Origin: Chondrilla cf. caribensis
Taxonomy: Eukaryota; Porifera; Demospongiae; Chondrillida; Chondrillidae
DNA length: 64,000 nucleotides
Direction of reading: 5' to 3'
Assembly: GCA_964020155.1 (NCBI GenBank)
Contig: OZ026553.1
Span: 3,662,509 to 3,726,508, forward strand
The position numbers and the translations under genes were made by a program. Positions within the stretch are counted from its first letter, which is position 1; every line of letters starts with the position of its first letter. Shown here piece after piece: positions 39,179 through 50,874 of the stretch. Under the pieces are notes generated by a model that saw only the letters and a program-made list of their open reading frames with translations, was not told where the DNA came from and made no database searches.

Positions 39179-40087
39179 ACACAGCATATCTACCCACTCG
39201 AATGTACGTACATCTCACACAGTGTATCTACCCACTACTATACTGTCACACACAAATACATACGTAGTATATTCACCTTCAGGGTCAGAATAAACTGAGT
39301 GGCTTTAGTGGGTCCTGTGAACAGCTAAAAACTGGCAGGCTCTACAGAAACTAGAAGAAGAATTGATATAATTGTTTACATTCGAAAGGTTAACTGTACA
39401 TTGCATACATAACATGGGAAAAATGCAATATTAACCACATTCACACCAAATATATATCACATACAGAAAAAAGAGACATAATACAAACGATGGTGATGGC
39501 TGTTAAACATTTCATGAAAGCTAGAGACTGAGTGAAGTGTACTCTCTAACCAGGAGTATGTACTAACCCAGGTAATTACCAAGCAAGATTAGGATCCTGT
39601 AATCCATTTGATCCATGTGAAGCGTCTCACACACAATAAACCAAATAAGGACATACATACAGGCACACAGAACAAAGAGTGATTAAAATGCCCTAAATAG
39701 ACCACAATAAGTCAGCAACTTCCAACCCTATGGCAATGTAGCTGACATACTTTGAAATTCATTGCTATCTGAATTATGCAGGGAGTAGGAGACTATACAT
39801 AAGTGTGTGTCTACATACATACATGTATGTACATGAGCTAGGGACTGAGTGAAGTGTACTCCCTAACCACAAGTACGTATGTACTGACCCACGTGCTTGC
39901 AGAGTAAGTTTCGCTGTATTTATTTTAGGATGGACCAATTACTCATTAGTTCTATTTGATCAAGCATCTCGAAGCCACCCACTCAAATATCTCTGATGAC
40001 CAAATGTACTCCTAAGTATGTACATATACTACATTGGGGCAGTGAAAGTTCTGTGTCTGTGAAATTTAATCAAGTCATTTTTAATCA
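39179..40087. repeat. Dispersed repeats between P2 and P3
   Basis: The 3' flank of P2 (39,180-39,350) is matched by the 3' flank of P3 (40,520-40,730), so the pseudogenes were duplicated together with their flanks. Two recurrent dispersed sequences follow. GCTAGRGACTGAGTGAAGTG with CTAACCAGGAGTATGTAC is at about 39,520 and 39,835. CACACACAATAAACCAAATA with AGTCAGCAACTTCCAACC is at 39,625-39,730. No coding frame is supported. Confidence 0.75.
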
Positions 40088-40516
40088 CGTACAATGGTGA
40101 TTTCCTCTTGAGGATTCTAGATGTATCCAGGTGTATCCATGATGCTAAACAGGCAGGGTCACCTCAGTTTACAGCCCTCCCTTCTTCAGTTCTCATACGG
40201 GATACAAAATGTGCATCCGTACATATTTGAATGGGGATGGAATGGGGAAAAAAACTCATCTGTCCCTGTTTTTATCATCACGAAGGGAGCGCTCGGTGCC
40301 TTGCTGTCTTGGCCCTTTCAGTCTTGCAACACACTCACTCTGATCAGCCAAGACAACCGCATTGAAGGCGTGTGAGCTATTCAGAGCAAACCCTCAGAGC
40401 AAGAGCTTCCAGCAACCCACCAGTGAAATGAACGTCGCTTCAGGCTGTCCAAAGTTTGTTCCATTGGAGTACCTCAACAACCCAAGCTATGTCAAACAAG
40501 ACTTTCTGTACATTTG
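40088..40516 (+). pseudogene. TRAF-type MATH domain pseudogene P3
   Basis: Recognisable pieces are YNGDFL, YGIQNVHPYIFEWGWNG (out of frame for YKMCIRAYLNGDGMG), WPFQS, the NEMNVASGCPKFVPLEYLNN region and SYVKQDFLYI. A stop in GATTTCCTCTTGAGG (W to stop), the GCTAAACAGG frameshift and a TGTGAGCTATTC stop show that it is broken. It lies about 1.3 kb from P2 in the same orientation. Confidence 0.8.
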
Positions 40517-40519
40517 TAC

Positions 40520-41074
40520 ACATCACACAGCATATCTACTCACTCAAATGTATGTACATACCACATAGCATATATACCCATTCAAATGTACGTACATATC
40601 ACACAGTGTACGTACCCACTGCTATACAGTCACACACATAATACATACCATATTCACCTTTAGAGTCAGAATAAGCTGAGTGGCAATAGTGGGTCCTGTT
40701 CAAAACCTAGTAAGTGCATCAGACGGAAGAAGAGAAATGAATACATCTAAGAAAGCTAGTTTAGATGTACTCGTTTCCCATAGCCCCGATACGACCCTGA
40801 ACACCACAGTTTATAAGAAATCCACACAGAAAGTACCTTCCATTGCACCTTCCATTGCAAACAAGTTAGCTGTAATAAAAACATTAATTCTCCGAACACA
40901 CAACCTACTGTCCTCACCCTCTGCCATAGATGAAGAAGAAAGAATAACTCAGTCCATCGAGAGGAATGGATACCCTAGGAAGCTAATTGAAAACCCACGA
41001 CAACCTACCTACTGTAACTGGACACATGTATCATATTTCAATGCAATTCTTTGTATTTACATTGAAATATAATA
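40520..41074. repeat. P3 3' flank and dispersed sequence
   Basis: Includes a short tandem motif of about 40 bp (TCACTCAAATGTATGTACAT and variants, about 40,525-40,630). A plus-strand frame at 40,680-41,072 has unremarkable composition and no recognised domain. The last 50 bp, CACATGTATCATATTTCAAT onward, resembles 55,262-55,285, so this may be an intron-side fragment of the MATH gene into which the next element inserted. Confidence 0.5.
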
Positions 41075-41417
41075 TACCGTATAGCGGGAAACTTTGGCGA
41101 GCATTAAATTTGGCGAATCAGTCCCCGGAACGAATTGGCGAGTTTTAAATTTCGCGTTAGAAGAGTTAGGTTGTAAACTAGAGCCAACAAATACTGAGGA
41201 TCCGTATGCTGTCGCTGTAGTACAAAGAAGCACCATGGTTGGCCACGTTCCCCGAAAGATATCAGCAGCGTGTTCGCTTTTCCTGAGACGAAATGGTAAT
41301 GCTGGATCATCAGATTACGTCAGAATAAAATATGGCGGATTTTAAATTTGGCGATTTTCCGTAAAATCGCCAATTCGCCAAATTAAAAACCTCGTCAAAG
41401 TTTCCCGCTATACGGTA
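41075..41417. mobile_element. 339-bp TA-flanked MITE-like element with captured gene fragment
   Basis: The element spans 41,077-41,415, with TA at 41,075-41,076 and 41,416-41,417 as the target-site duplication. Its ends are perfect 20-bp terminal inverted repeats, CCGTATAGCGGGAAACTTTG, extended by a nearly matching GCGAG/ACGAG. Subterminal AATTGGCGA and AAATTTGGCGA motifs recur at both ends. TA duplication and CC..GG ends fit a Tc1/mariner-superfamily non-autonomous element. No transposase is present. The interior holds a HIRAN-like coding fragment. Confidence 0.88.
41157..41297 (+). pseudogene. HIRAN-like domain fragment inside the MITE
   Basis: A 47-codon stretch contains LEELGCKLEP, EDPYAVAVV, MVGHVPRKISAAC and LFLRRNG. 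The pattern E-P-x-N-x-x-D-x-Y/N-A-V-x-V followed by G-H-V-P-R is typical of HIRAN-type nucleic-acid-binding domains and of related uncharacterised animal proteins. The frame is open from 41,094 to 41,345 but has no ATG at its 5' end and merges into the element's terminal repeats on both sides. I read it as a captured exon fragment, not as a functional gene. The domain call is from motif recognition and could not be searched. Confidence 0.6.
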
Positions 41418-44340
41418 TGTGTCCAGTTACACTGTGAAATCAGAACAATGTAGTGTACACACAACACATGTACAACACTAAGTACGGTCCTTTGTAAGAT
41501 ACAACTACCCACTAAAGATTCACACCACTATGTGTATGTACATGTATACTTGTACAGTCTGACCTGCTTAGTAAGTATCTTGAAGGGCCCACCAAATATG
41601 TACGTATATACTTTTTATCAGAGGTACATACCGTCAGTACTGTTTGACATATGTAGTGTACATGAGCTAGGAATTAAGTGAGGTGTATACACACTAACCA
41701 GAAGTATGTACTAACCCTGGTACATACCAAGCATGTTTCATTGTACCTATATTAGGATAGACCACTTACTCATTAGCTCTGTTTGAGCATCTCAAAGCCA
41801 CCCACTCCAATACCTCATACTTCTCATTAATCTCTATTGCTACTAAGTCACCTTTCACCATTGGATGCTTAGGAAGACAGCCAGCTATAGCAGGCCGGAC
41901 GTATGTGCTCCAAACACAGCTACATAAAGAAGCCTGGAATGTGTAGGGGAAGCATTCCTCCTACTCACTAACATACCATAAGGCAAATGTGATAGAGTCA
42001 ATCACATGCAACATACCCTATCTCCATGTTAATAGTTGGTGTCACTTTGTGACAGTGATATACTGTAGTAAGGATACAATCATATGAAAAAAGTGTCTTT
42101 CCAGTCTGATCTGCTACAACCATCCTACCAAGCAACTGGGGTGAGAATGAGAAGGGACTGTCTAGCAAGAAGAGAGATTAATGAATACCTAAAGTATCAT
42201 CAGTGATGTTTGGTAGGCAACTCTTAGGCTTTCAAGCAATCAAAGGTATGTATTACTAACATATTTTGCAATAGTGCCAAGATTTTTGGCACTCGCATCA
42301 AATTTGCTGATAGTAGTGTGATTAATCTCTATTGCTACTAGACCATCTTTCACATCGGGGTGGGGGGTGCTTAGGAAGACAGCCAGCCATAGCAGGCCGG
42401 ACATAATATGTGCTCCAAACACACCTACACATGCAGAAGCCTGAAATGTGTGGGGGAGCATTCCTCCTAATCACATGAAATGCACATTAATATCATGAAA
42501 ACACGCACAAAAACTCAATGTCAACCAAGCAGTGATACCAAAGTCACACACGTGCAGGTTTCTATTTCCTAAATGAAAGGTACAATTAAATAAAGCCAAC
42601 ACACACTCATTCACCCAATTGACTGGTCAATGAAAAAAGCCAATACCAACCCAAATGTACGTATATGTACATACTTGTACATTATTACGCATGTATATAT
42701 GTGCGTGCATACGTATGTACATTTGATCACAACTATAAAGTGAAGTCATCACATGCGTATGTATGAGTGATAAGAGACTACATATAAAATGCTGTACGTT
42801 ACACACTATCAAGGCCTCACAAACCACTAAGCAAACATGCTTCAGTTCAGTTCAAGATGAAACATTCACCGTGACATGGTTGAAGTATACCAGCCTAAGT
42901 ACATGCCTTTTGAGATACGTATTGTGTTAATAACATTGAAAATGCGATAACACCCACTCATTCTACCCTGTCACATACCCAATGAATAGTAAAATGTATA
43001 CAATATACAGTATTAATGTTAATAAATGAAATGTGTTTATTAGTTTCCTACCTTGTTCTCACTCAATTGATCCTAACAATGAAACCTGTCTGGCTTCAAC
43101 CCAAGTAAGCAGTAAACGAAATACAAAGGTCATGATAAATTTCTCTGAGTTAACCTCAACCAATCATCAACTTCAGGTAAACATCCCATGCCAACATACG
43201 TAGCACACCCTACAAATTGCTCTTGAGTCATGGGATGGGAGTGATTCTAGTCAGTTAGATGTCTTCAATAGTACTAGTGGTCATGACTATATCTAAACTG
43301 GTACGTTTGTGTCACACCTGGTGCAGGATTCAGTTACGTAATCTGTAGGAAGCATCTCACACACAATAAATCAAATAAGGACATACATACAGGCACACAG
43401 AACAAAGAGTAATACTAGTCCCCTGAACAGACCACAATGAGTCAGCAACTTCCAACCCCCGTGGTGAAACCTGGATCACCATCATTATCACAATGATTCT
43501 GACAATCGCAGATTGATAATTACATTGTGGTTGCAGTTTTCCTACAGCTGACACACAAGACGGTAGTACGTGGTCAATTAGTGAACTTCAATATTATTGG
43601 GATCACCTAGGTAACAGGATTCACATACGTAATCTATGCAAATCATCTCACAGGTAATGAACCTAATAAGGTACACACACAGACACTCACAACAAAGAGT
43701 AATAGAAATCCCCTAAATAGACAACAAGGTGTCAGCATCTTCCACCCTATAGCAATACACATGACTCAAATATGTAGTTTGAAATTGTTCACAATCTCAA
43801 GTATAAAGGCATCAAGCAATTTGGTGAGCGTGTATAATATGTATGTGTCTACATACGTACGCATAGATAAGGCATGTACGTATGTAGTATGCATGTAGGT
43901 ACGTACATACATGAGTAGTTACGTAGTTTTCCTCTGCACAAACTGAAGTGTATTGTGAGAGTCTAGTCACACACACACACACACAGTAGAAACATCATCA
44001 GTGTTCACCCACACATGATGTGAATGTATAATAATGCTGGAATGAATGCAAATATGGAATGGACATACACACATGTATAGCCACCATGTGAATTTTATCA
44101 TGGGTACATACGTATGTACACAAAGCCCTTGTCTGTGGAACCATACGTAGGTCATCCAATTACAAACACTTCATAATATAATTGAGGTTCCATGACATCA
44201 CATGCATGAGCATAATAAATATTTTGATCGCAACATTGTAGATTGGTGAAACTATGTGCATGATGAAATTACAGTAATTGAAAAGTATTACTTCATCTAT
44301 TATTTCATGGATTATCATTGTGTTTTTAGGAGGCTACAAT
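41418..44340. repeat. Dispersed and locally duplicated non-coding DNA
   Basis: No gene seen. 41,560-41,830 is related, inverted, to 48,250-48,400 and 57,870-57,990. 41,845-41,975 and 42,320-42,465 are a local duplication sharing GCTTAGGAAGACAGCCAGC, ATAGCAGGCCGGAC and GCATTCCTCCTA. 43,348-43,455 and 43,640-43,745 are two copies of the CATCTCACACACAATAAA family. Many TACGTA and ATGTACATAC words are present. Confidence 0.7.
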
Positions 44341-44835
44341 CCTTACATCGGTTTGACAGAATTACGTACGTATATGTAAGTACTAGCACGTGTGCAATAT
44401 TATACCACTTTTATGAATGAAACACAGTCACAGTACACACACAAAAACATCAACTTATCATCAAAAGACCTCAGACACCACACCACACATACACACACCC
44501 AGCAAAACCAGAACAGGTACATACACATCATCAAAATGACCTCAGACCACACACCATGCATACACACACCCAGGAGGAGGAAAAACAGCAGAAACAGGTA
44601 TAAGTGCATAGATAATAATGCCCTCAGTAACAATGACCTCATCTGTATACAGACCCCACAGACTATGATGGTATTCCTTCATCTATTATTTCATGGATTG
44701 TAATTTTGTGTCATTAGGAGGCTACTTCTAACATTTGTTTCGCAGAATTACGTGTATGTACATACGTATGTACATATTATGTACATATTATGTACATATT
44801 ATGTTGCATCTACTTATGAAACAAACACCATCACA

Positions 44836-44906
<71 letters not shown>

Positions 44907-45707
44907 ACACACACACACATTCCTCCTAATCACATGAAATACACATTGATATCATGAAAATACACATGAAAACTCGATGTCAACCAATATAATACAATGA
45001 TTACCATTTCCTTGTTAATGAAAGGTATAACTGAATCAAGCCAAAGCCCACTTATTCAATCCAATTGACTAGTCAAACAAAGAGCCAATGCCTACCCATA
45101 TGTACATATATGTAGATACGTGTACGCATATACATTCAATTATGTATGCACATACGTACGTATATAATATGTGCATACGTACATGTGGTGTCATACTCAT
45201 ATGCAACACATTGCAAAACAATGGACTGAACATACAGAAATGGACATACTCGTAGAGACACTGGGGGAATTTCGTCACAGGTAAGTTGATTATATGTACA
45301 GTATGCTCATATCATGGGTGACACTGGGCGATTTTCATTCCCACACACCAATCACAATTCAAACACATCATGAACTATGGGATGGCACAGGCTGAAAATG
45401 ACATCGCATTGATATCCCATAGAGACAGCAAGGGAGAAAGGAACCATTACCTCATGGAATTAGGAACACTGCATAATAGAATTGAGGTTCCATGACATCA
45501 CACAGGATGTGTATTATTTTGATAGGCAGCATTGCAGACGGGCAAAACTCTTTGCATAATGCAATTACAGTAATTGAAATGTATTACTTCATCTATCATT
45601 TCATGAATTATCATTTTGTGTCATTAGGAGTCTACAACCTCACATCTGTTTGACAGAATTATCTTTAAGTGCTAGCACGTGTACAATATTATGTCACTTT
45701 TATGAAT

Positions 45708-45755
<48 letters not shown>

Positions 45756-45760
45756 TGTGT
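44160..45760. repeat. Local duplications around CA tracts
   Basis: 44,170-44,420 matches 45,475-45,710, sharing ATTGAGGTTCCATGACATCA, TTACAGTAATTGAAA and GACAGAATTA. A shorter third copy is at 44,672-44,760. 44,918-45,115 matches 42,448-42,680 (CATTCCTCCTAATCACATGA and CCAATTGACTRGTCAA). CA microsatellites lie at about 44,832-44,920 and 45,711-45,751. No gene is supported. Confidence 0.75.
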
Positions 45761-47260
45761 TTGTCTGAGTGCATACAGACAAAAAGCCAGCAACAGATAC
45801 ATATCATCATAATGACACCACCCACTCCACACAACCATACACACACTCAGCAAGAAATAATAGGAACAGGAACGTACGTACATATGTACGTACCTCGGTA
45901 ACAATGACCTCATCTCTAAGGACCCCACTCTTTAAAATGGTATTCCACACACGCCCAGCTGATGATACAACAGTAATGAACAGTGTACATGCAGCAAAGC
46001 CAGCAATAATCCAAATGTACAGTGAACATGGCAACATCTCACACTAGAATAAATAGACAAACACACACACACACACACAAATGTGCTTATGGGAGCACAC
46101 ACACACAATACAGCAACAGATGCATATTATCATCATAATGACCTCAACCCCACGCCCCACACAACTATGCACACACTCAGCAAGAAGAACAGGAATAGGA
46201 ACATATCACAATGACCTCATCTATAAGGACCCCAGACATATACGTATGTATAGTCCTATTCTACATTTCACTTGCACCCAACTGATGAAAGAAAAAACAA
46301 TAATGAACAGTGTACATGTAACAAGGCCATCCGATTATTGTACAGTGAACATGGCAAAATCTCACAATAGAATAAATAGACAAGCACACACACACACACA
46401 AACCAAGGAATACAAAATTTCCTTCCCAGTGGACTACATCTCTTTTGTACATTATATACACAAGTGTACACACATCATCAGCAGGTGAAGTCATACTTCC
46501 CATTACTTAATATGAATATTGTTAGTTCTAAAACCCTTTGACCCCCCCCCCCCCCTGCAACAAACCTTCAAGACAGTTGCCTTACACAAGTGTACATATG
46601 TATATATACATGTAATGTACACATACATTGTTGAATGAGAACAAACGCTGAAAATACTGTCATGTAGGTATGTACAGTAACATGCTTGGAATTCAAGGAC
46701 GCCACAAATAGTTAATGCCCACATACGTATTCATGTGGTTTGACAAGAATTCAGCATGATAAGCTTGGATGTTTTTTACCTGCAATGAGTTGTATACATA
46801 CATACATACATACATACATGCATATGATATACATGCATATATACATATTATGTGTACGTTGTGTAGATGTTTACATGCTATGGGTCACCATGTGAAGTAA
46901 ATACATACGTACATATTCAAACACATGTACTGCATGAAGTTATCTTACATCATCACAATACTCACAGCAATGATAAATAATTTATGTGGACATATAATTT
47001 GACAATGAACCCCAAAGATGTTACTCTAATCCATTTTATACACTGCTACGTATGTAGCTTGATGCTATGCACTGTAGCCATGGGGTTACAAATTATGAAT
47101 TATAAACATTCCTAATAAGCACACATTTTGTAATATACGTAGGCACATACACAACCTAATTATGTTACATTATACATTCGCAGGAAGAGGAAGAGAGAGC
47201 CTCATATTCACATGGACATACAAATAGAGAAAATTGAACTGCGATTAGCACACATTCCTT
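45760..47260. other. Non-coding stretch with short simple repeats
   Basis: Contains a CA tract at about 46,061-46,079, a C homopolymer at about 46,541-46,554, and an ACAT run at about 46,795-46,820. 47,020-47,150 is homologous to 57,205-57,340 (CTGTAGCCATGGGGTTA shared). No coding sequence is supported. Confidence 0.65.
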
Positions 47261-47264
47261 GTGA

Positions 47265-48245
47265 AAACACACTCCTGGCTGGCACATACGTATGTGCTTC
47301 CAGTTAGCATACACTCTTGACTAGTACACACTCCTGGTAGTACATTCGTTCTCCTGGCTGGCACACGCTCCTGGTTAGTACACACCCCTGGTTAGTAAAT
47401 AATTCTGGTTAGTACACACTCCATGTTAGTAAATATTCCTGGTTGGCACACATACTGGTTAGCATGTACTCTTGGTTAATACATATTCATTGTTAGTACA
47501 CACTCCTGATTAGTACACACACCTGGTTATAGTACGCACTCTTGGTTAGTACATACTCCTGGTTAGTACATACTCCTGGTTGGTACACACTCCGGTTAGT
47601 ACACACTCCAGGTTAGTACACACTCCTGGTTAGTACACACTCTTGGTTAGTACACACTCCTGGTTAGTACACACTCCTAGTTAGTAAATACTCCTGATTA
47701 GTACACATTCCTGGTTAGTACATACTCGTGGTTAGTACACACATCTGGTTGGAACACACTCCGGGTTAGTACACTCTTCTGGATAGTACATACTTGTGGT
47801 TAACACGTACTCCTGGTTAGTACACGCTCCTAATTAGTACACACTCCTGGTTAGTACACACTCCTGGTTAGTACATACCCCTGGTTAATACATACTCCTA
47901 GTTAGTAAATACTTATGGTTAGTACACACTCCTGGTTGGTACACAGTCCTGGTTAGTACACACTCCTGCTTAGTACACACTCCTGCTTAGTACACACTCC
48001 TGGTTAGTACATACTCCTGGTTAGTACACACTCTTGCTTAGTACACACTCTTGCTTAGTACACACTCCTGGTTAGTACACGCTCCTGGTTAGTACACAGT
48101 GACACCCCTGGTTAGTATACACTCTCGTTTAGTACACACTCCTGGTTAGCACACACTCTTGGTTTATACACACTTCTGGTTAGCACACACTCCCGGTTAG
48201 TACACACTCCCGGTTAGTACACACTCCTGGGTAGTACACACTGAT
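47265..48245. repeat. 17-bp minisatellite
   Basis: About 980 bp of tandem units with consensus GGTTAGTACACACTCCT. Single-base variants (ACATACTCCT, CTTAGTAC, TTGGTTAG) are spread through the array. A shorter array of the same unit is at about 57,655-57,855. The unit equals a segment of the dispersed repeat containing CTAACCAGGAGTATGTACTA, read on the other strand. Confidence 0.95.
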
Positions 48246-48830
48246 TGATACATACAGTATGTACTGTATAAACACTTCACTCAGTCCCTAGCTCATGTAC
48301 CCTATGTCAAACAGTAAAGTATGTACCTCTGATGCCCTTCAAGGTACTCACTAAATAAATTACAATATAAAGGCATATTTATTTGAGCACACGCCCTAAC
48401 AGTTACCTCTTACAACACAAACTTCCACCAAACCAAACAGTTCCTGTTTTCAAAACAGCGAAACTAGCATGATATCGAAGAGTTTCTGTTTGCCAGGTAA
48501 ACAGTAATCTGAAGACATGCACAGAATGCTAGGTCAATAGCTATCAATTAAGTCATTAAGGTCATTATATTGACCCTATAGGTCTCTGAGTTAGGCACAT
48601 GTGGTACACTCGGTCTAGCATACAACATGTATACCACAGATCATGTGTGCACACAAGTGGACATTGAGCACACACAGGACACACATACCTCACAAAGAGC
48701 TAGTGGGTGTTTGCAGTCGATAATCAGACAACCCACGGGTATTTTCTAGTGTGGATTAGCTGAAAGGAAAAACATGTTTGGTATGAAACTGGGAACCACT
48801 CACCTGTTTGAAGTTAGTACTGATGCAATC
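48246..48830. repeat. Segmental duplication, left member
   Basis: Homologous to 57,866-58,395 in direct orientation. Shared strings include ACTTCACTCAGTCCCTAGCT, CTCTGATGCCC, GTTCCTGTTTT, AACTAGCATGATATC and CTCACCTGTTTGAAGTTAGT. Together with 47,020-47,260 and 57,205-57,650 it brackets the MATH array between two copies of the same sequence. Confidence 0.85.
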
Positions 48831-48889
48831 TATTTAATTATGCAATTATTACCACCATGCAATGTGTCAATGTGCAAATTTATTGTTAA

Positions 48890-49130
48890 CTCCTATAAAT
48901 AAGATGATATTGCCATAAGGTTGGAAGTTGCTGACTCATTGTGGTCTGTTGAGGGGATTTTTATCACTCTTTGTCCTGTGTGTCTGTATGTATGTCTTTA
49001 TTTGGTTTATTGTGTGTGAGACGCTTGGCATAGATCAAGTAGATTACAGAATCCTAATCTTGCTTGGTAAGTACCTGGGTTAGTACACACTCCTGATTAG
49101 AGAGTACACTTCACTCAGTCCCTAGCTATC
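48890..49130 (-). repeat. Inverted copies of two dispersed repeats
   Basis: 48,920-49,030 is the reverse complement of the 39,625 and 43,348 family (GGTTGGAAGTTGCTGACT through TTTATTTGGTTTATTGTGTG). 49,070-49,128 is the reverse of the 39,520 family (GAGAGTACACTTCACTCAGT) and contains two units of the 17-bp minisatellite motif. Confidence 0.75.
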
Positions 49131-49358
49131 ACAGCAGAGGAAATCACCATTGTATGTGCTCACTAGAGATGCCTGTAGTTGCAGTTCTAGATCAGTACAC
49201 TGAGTGCTGAGAGTGGTGACCTGTTGTTCCAGTTCTCCCATGAGATTTTCTGTCAGGCAATCTGTTGCTTGTCTTGGGGCACAATCTCTCCAGCTACAAC
49301 TACAGCTTAAAAGCTTTTGTCAGTGGGGTGGATGTCAGTGAGTGTGTTCTGTAGCGCC
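49131..49358 (-). pseudogene. Truncated MATH-array unit N0
   Basis: Read on the minus strand, it starts immediately after the unit N1 end, runs through the coiled-coil segment (GAACTGGAACAACAGGTCAC) and stops at YNGDFL, where it meets dispersed repeat at about 49,131. Several changes (TCTCATGGGAG, CCAAGACAAG) mark it as older than its neighbours. It is the downstream edge of the array. Confidence 0.8.
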
Positions 49359-50064
49359 TTAATAGGAAGTGTCCACCAAACAGCGAATGTACAGAACATC
49401 TTGTTTGACATAGATTGGGTTGTTGAGGTGCTCCAATGGAACAAACTTCGGACAACCTGAAGCGACGTTCATCTCATTGGTGGGTCGCTGGAAGCTCTTG
49501 CTCTGAGGGTTTGCTCTGAATATCTCACTCACATCTCCACTGTGGTTGTCTTGGTTGATCAGAGTGAGTGTGATGCGGGACTGGAAGGGCCAGGACAACA
49601 AGGCATCGAACTCTCCCTTCATGATGACGAAAAACAGGGACAGATGAGTCTTTTCACCCATTCCATCCCCATTCAAATATGCACGGATACACATTTTGTA
49701 TCCCATACGAGAGCTGGAGAAAGGAGAGCTGTAAACTGAGGAGCCCTTGCCTGTTTTAGCATCATGGATACGTCTGGACGCATTGGGAATCCTCCAGAGG
49801 AAATCACCATTGTACGTGCTCATTATAGATGCCTGTAGCTGCAGTTCCAGATCAGTACACTGAGTGCTGAGAGTGGTGACCTGTTGTTCCAGTTCTCCCA
49901 TGCGTTTTTCCATCAGGTAAGTCTGTTGCTTGTCGTAAGGGCACAATCTCTCCAGCTCTAACTACAGCTTGAAGCCCTTTGTCAGTGAGCGTGTTCTGTA
50001 GCACCCTAACAATTTCTTCAAGATTTGATGTCCTCTTGTCAAAGTCTGCATCCCCAGCATACAC
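49359..50064 (-). CDS. TRAF-type coiled coil and MATH domain, unit N1
   Basis: The minus-strand frame 49,359-49,946 (195 codons counted from a non-ATG codon) encodes a coiled-coil segment, MEKRMGELEQQVTTL, then a full MATH domain. Landmarks are YNGDFLWRI, SPFSSSRMGYKMCIRAYLNG, THLSLFFVIMKGEFDALL, WPFQS, SFQRPTNEMNVASGCPKF, and an end in LYIRCLVDTSY. The upstream heptad part (49,947-50,064) is in another frame and lacks the DIHPI codons found in other units. The first ATG in frame is within YLMEK. TRAF MATH domains trimerise and bind receptor tails. This unit alone lacks the RING and zinc fingers. Expression is unproven, and it may be a pseudogene or a terminal exon. Confidence 0.65.
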
Positions 50065-50096
50065 CTTCTCGAACTTACGTATGTTTTAAAGGTTGG

Positions 50097-50842
50097 TTAA
50101 TTTGGAGGATGGGTGAGAAAGGAAGTGTCCACTGAGCAGCGAATGTACAGAACATCTTGTTTGACATAGATTGGGTTGTTGAGGTGCTCCAATGGAACAA
50201 ACTTCGGACAGCCTGAAGCGATGTTCATCTCACTGGTGGGTCGCTGGAAGCTCTTGCTCTGAGGGTTTGAGGGTTTGCTCTGAACACTTCACGCACATCT
50301 CCACTGCGGTTGTCTTGGTTGATCACAGTGAGTGTGTTGCAAGACTGAAAGGGCTAGGACAACAAGGCATCGAACTCTCCCTTCATGATGACGAAAAACA
50401 GGGACAGATGAGTCTTTTCACCCATTCCATCCCCATTCAAATATGCACGGATACACATTTTGTATCCCATACAAGAGCTGGAGAAAGGAGAGCTGTACAC
50501 TGAGGAGCCCTTGCCTGTTTCAGCATCATGGATACGTCTGGACGCATTGGGAATCCTCCAGAGGAAATCACCATTGTACGTGCTCATTATAGATGCCTGT
50601 AGCTGCAGTTCCAGATCAGTACACTGAGTGCTGAGAGTGGTGACCTGTTGTTCCAGTTCTCCCATGCGTTTTTCATCAGGTAAGTCTGCTGCTTGTCGTA
50701 AGGGCACAATCTCTCCAGCTCTAACTACAGCTTGATACCCTTTGTCGATGGGGTGGATGTCAGTGAGGGTGTTCTGTAGCACCCTAACAGTTTCTTCCAG
50801 ATTTGATGTCCTCTTGTCAAAGTCTGCATCCCCAGCATACAC
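50097..50842 (-). pseudogene. MATH-array unit N2, nonsense-bearing
   Basis: One open frame joins the coiled coil (YAGDADFDKRTSNLEETVRV) to the MATH domain through a short alternative-frame segment, RAGEIVPLRQAADLPDE. It stops at LLS-stop because TGG (W of WPFQS) is TAG (plus-strand GGGCTAGGAC). The rest of the MATH sequence down to 50,097 is present. A 9-bp GAGGGTTT duplication lies at about 50,262-50,275. It is of the 779-bp class within the dimeric repeat. Confidence 0.75.
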
Positions 50843-50874
50843 CTTCTCGAACTTACGTATGTTTTAAAGGTTGG

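Noticed and set aside
46541..46554. C homopolymer as a possible regulatory G-quadruplex
   Set aside because: A single run is not a four-tract quadruplex motif, and homopolymers are common assembly-length errors.
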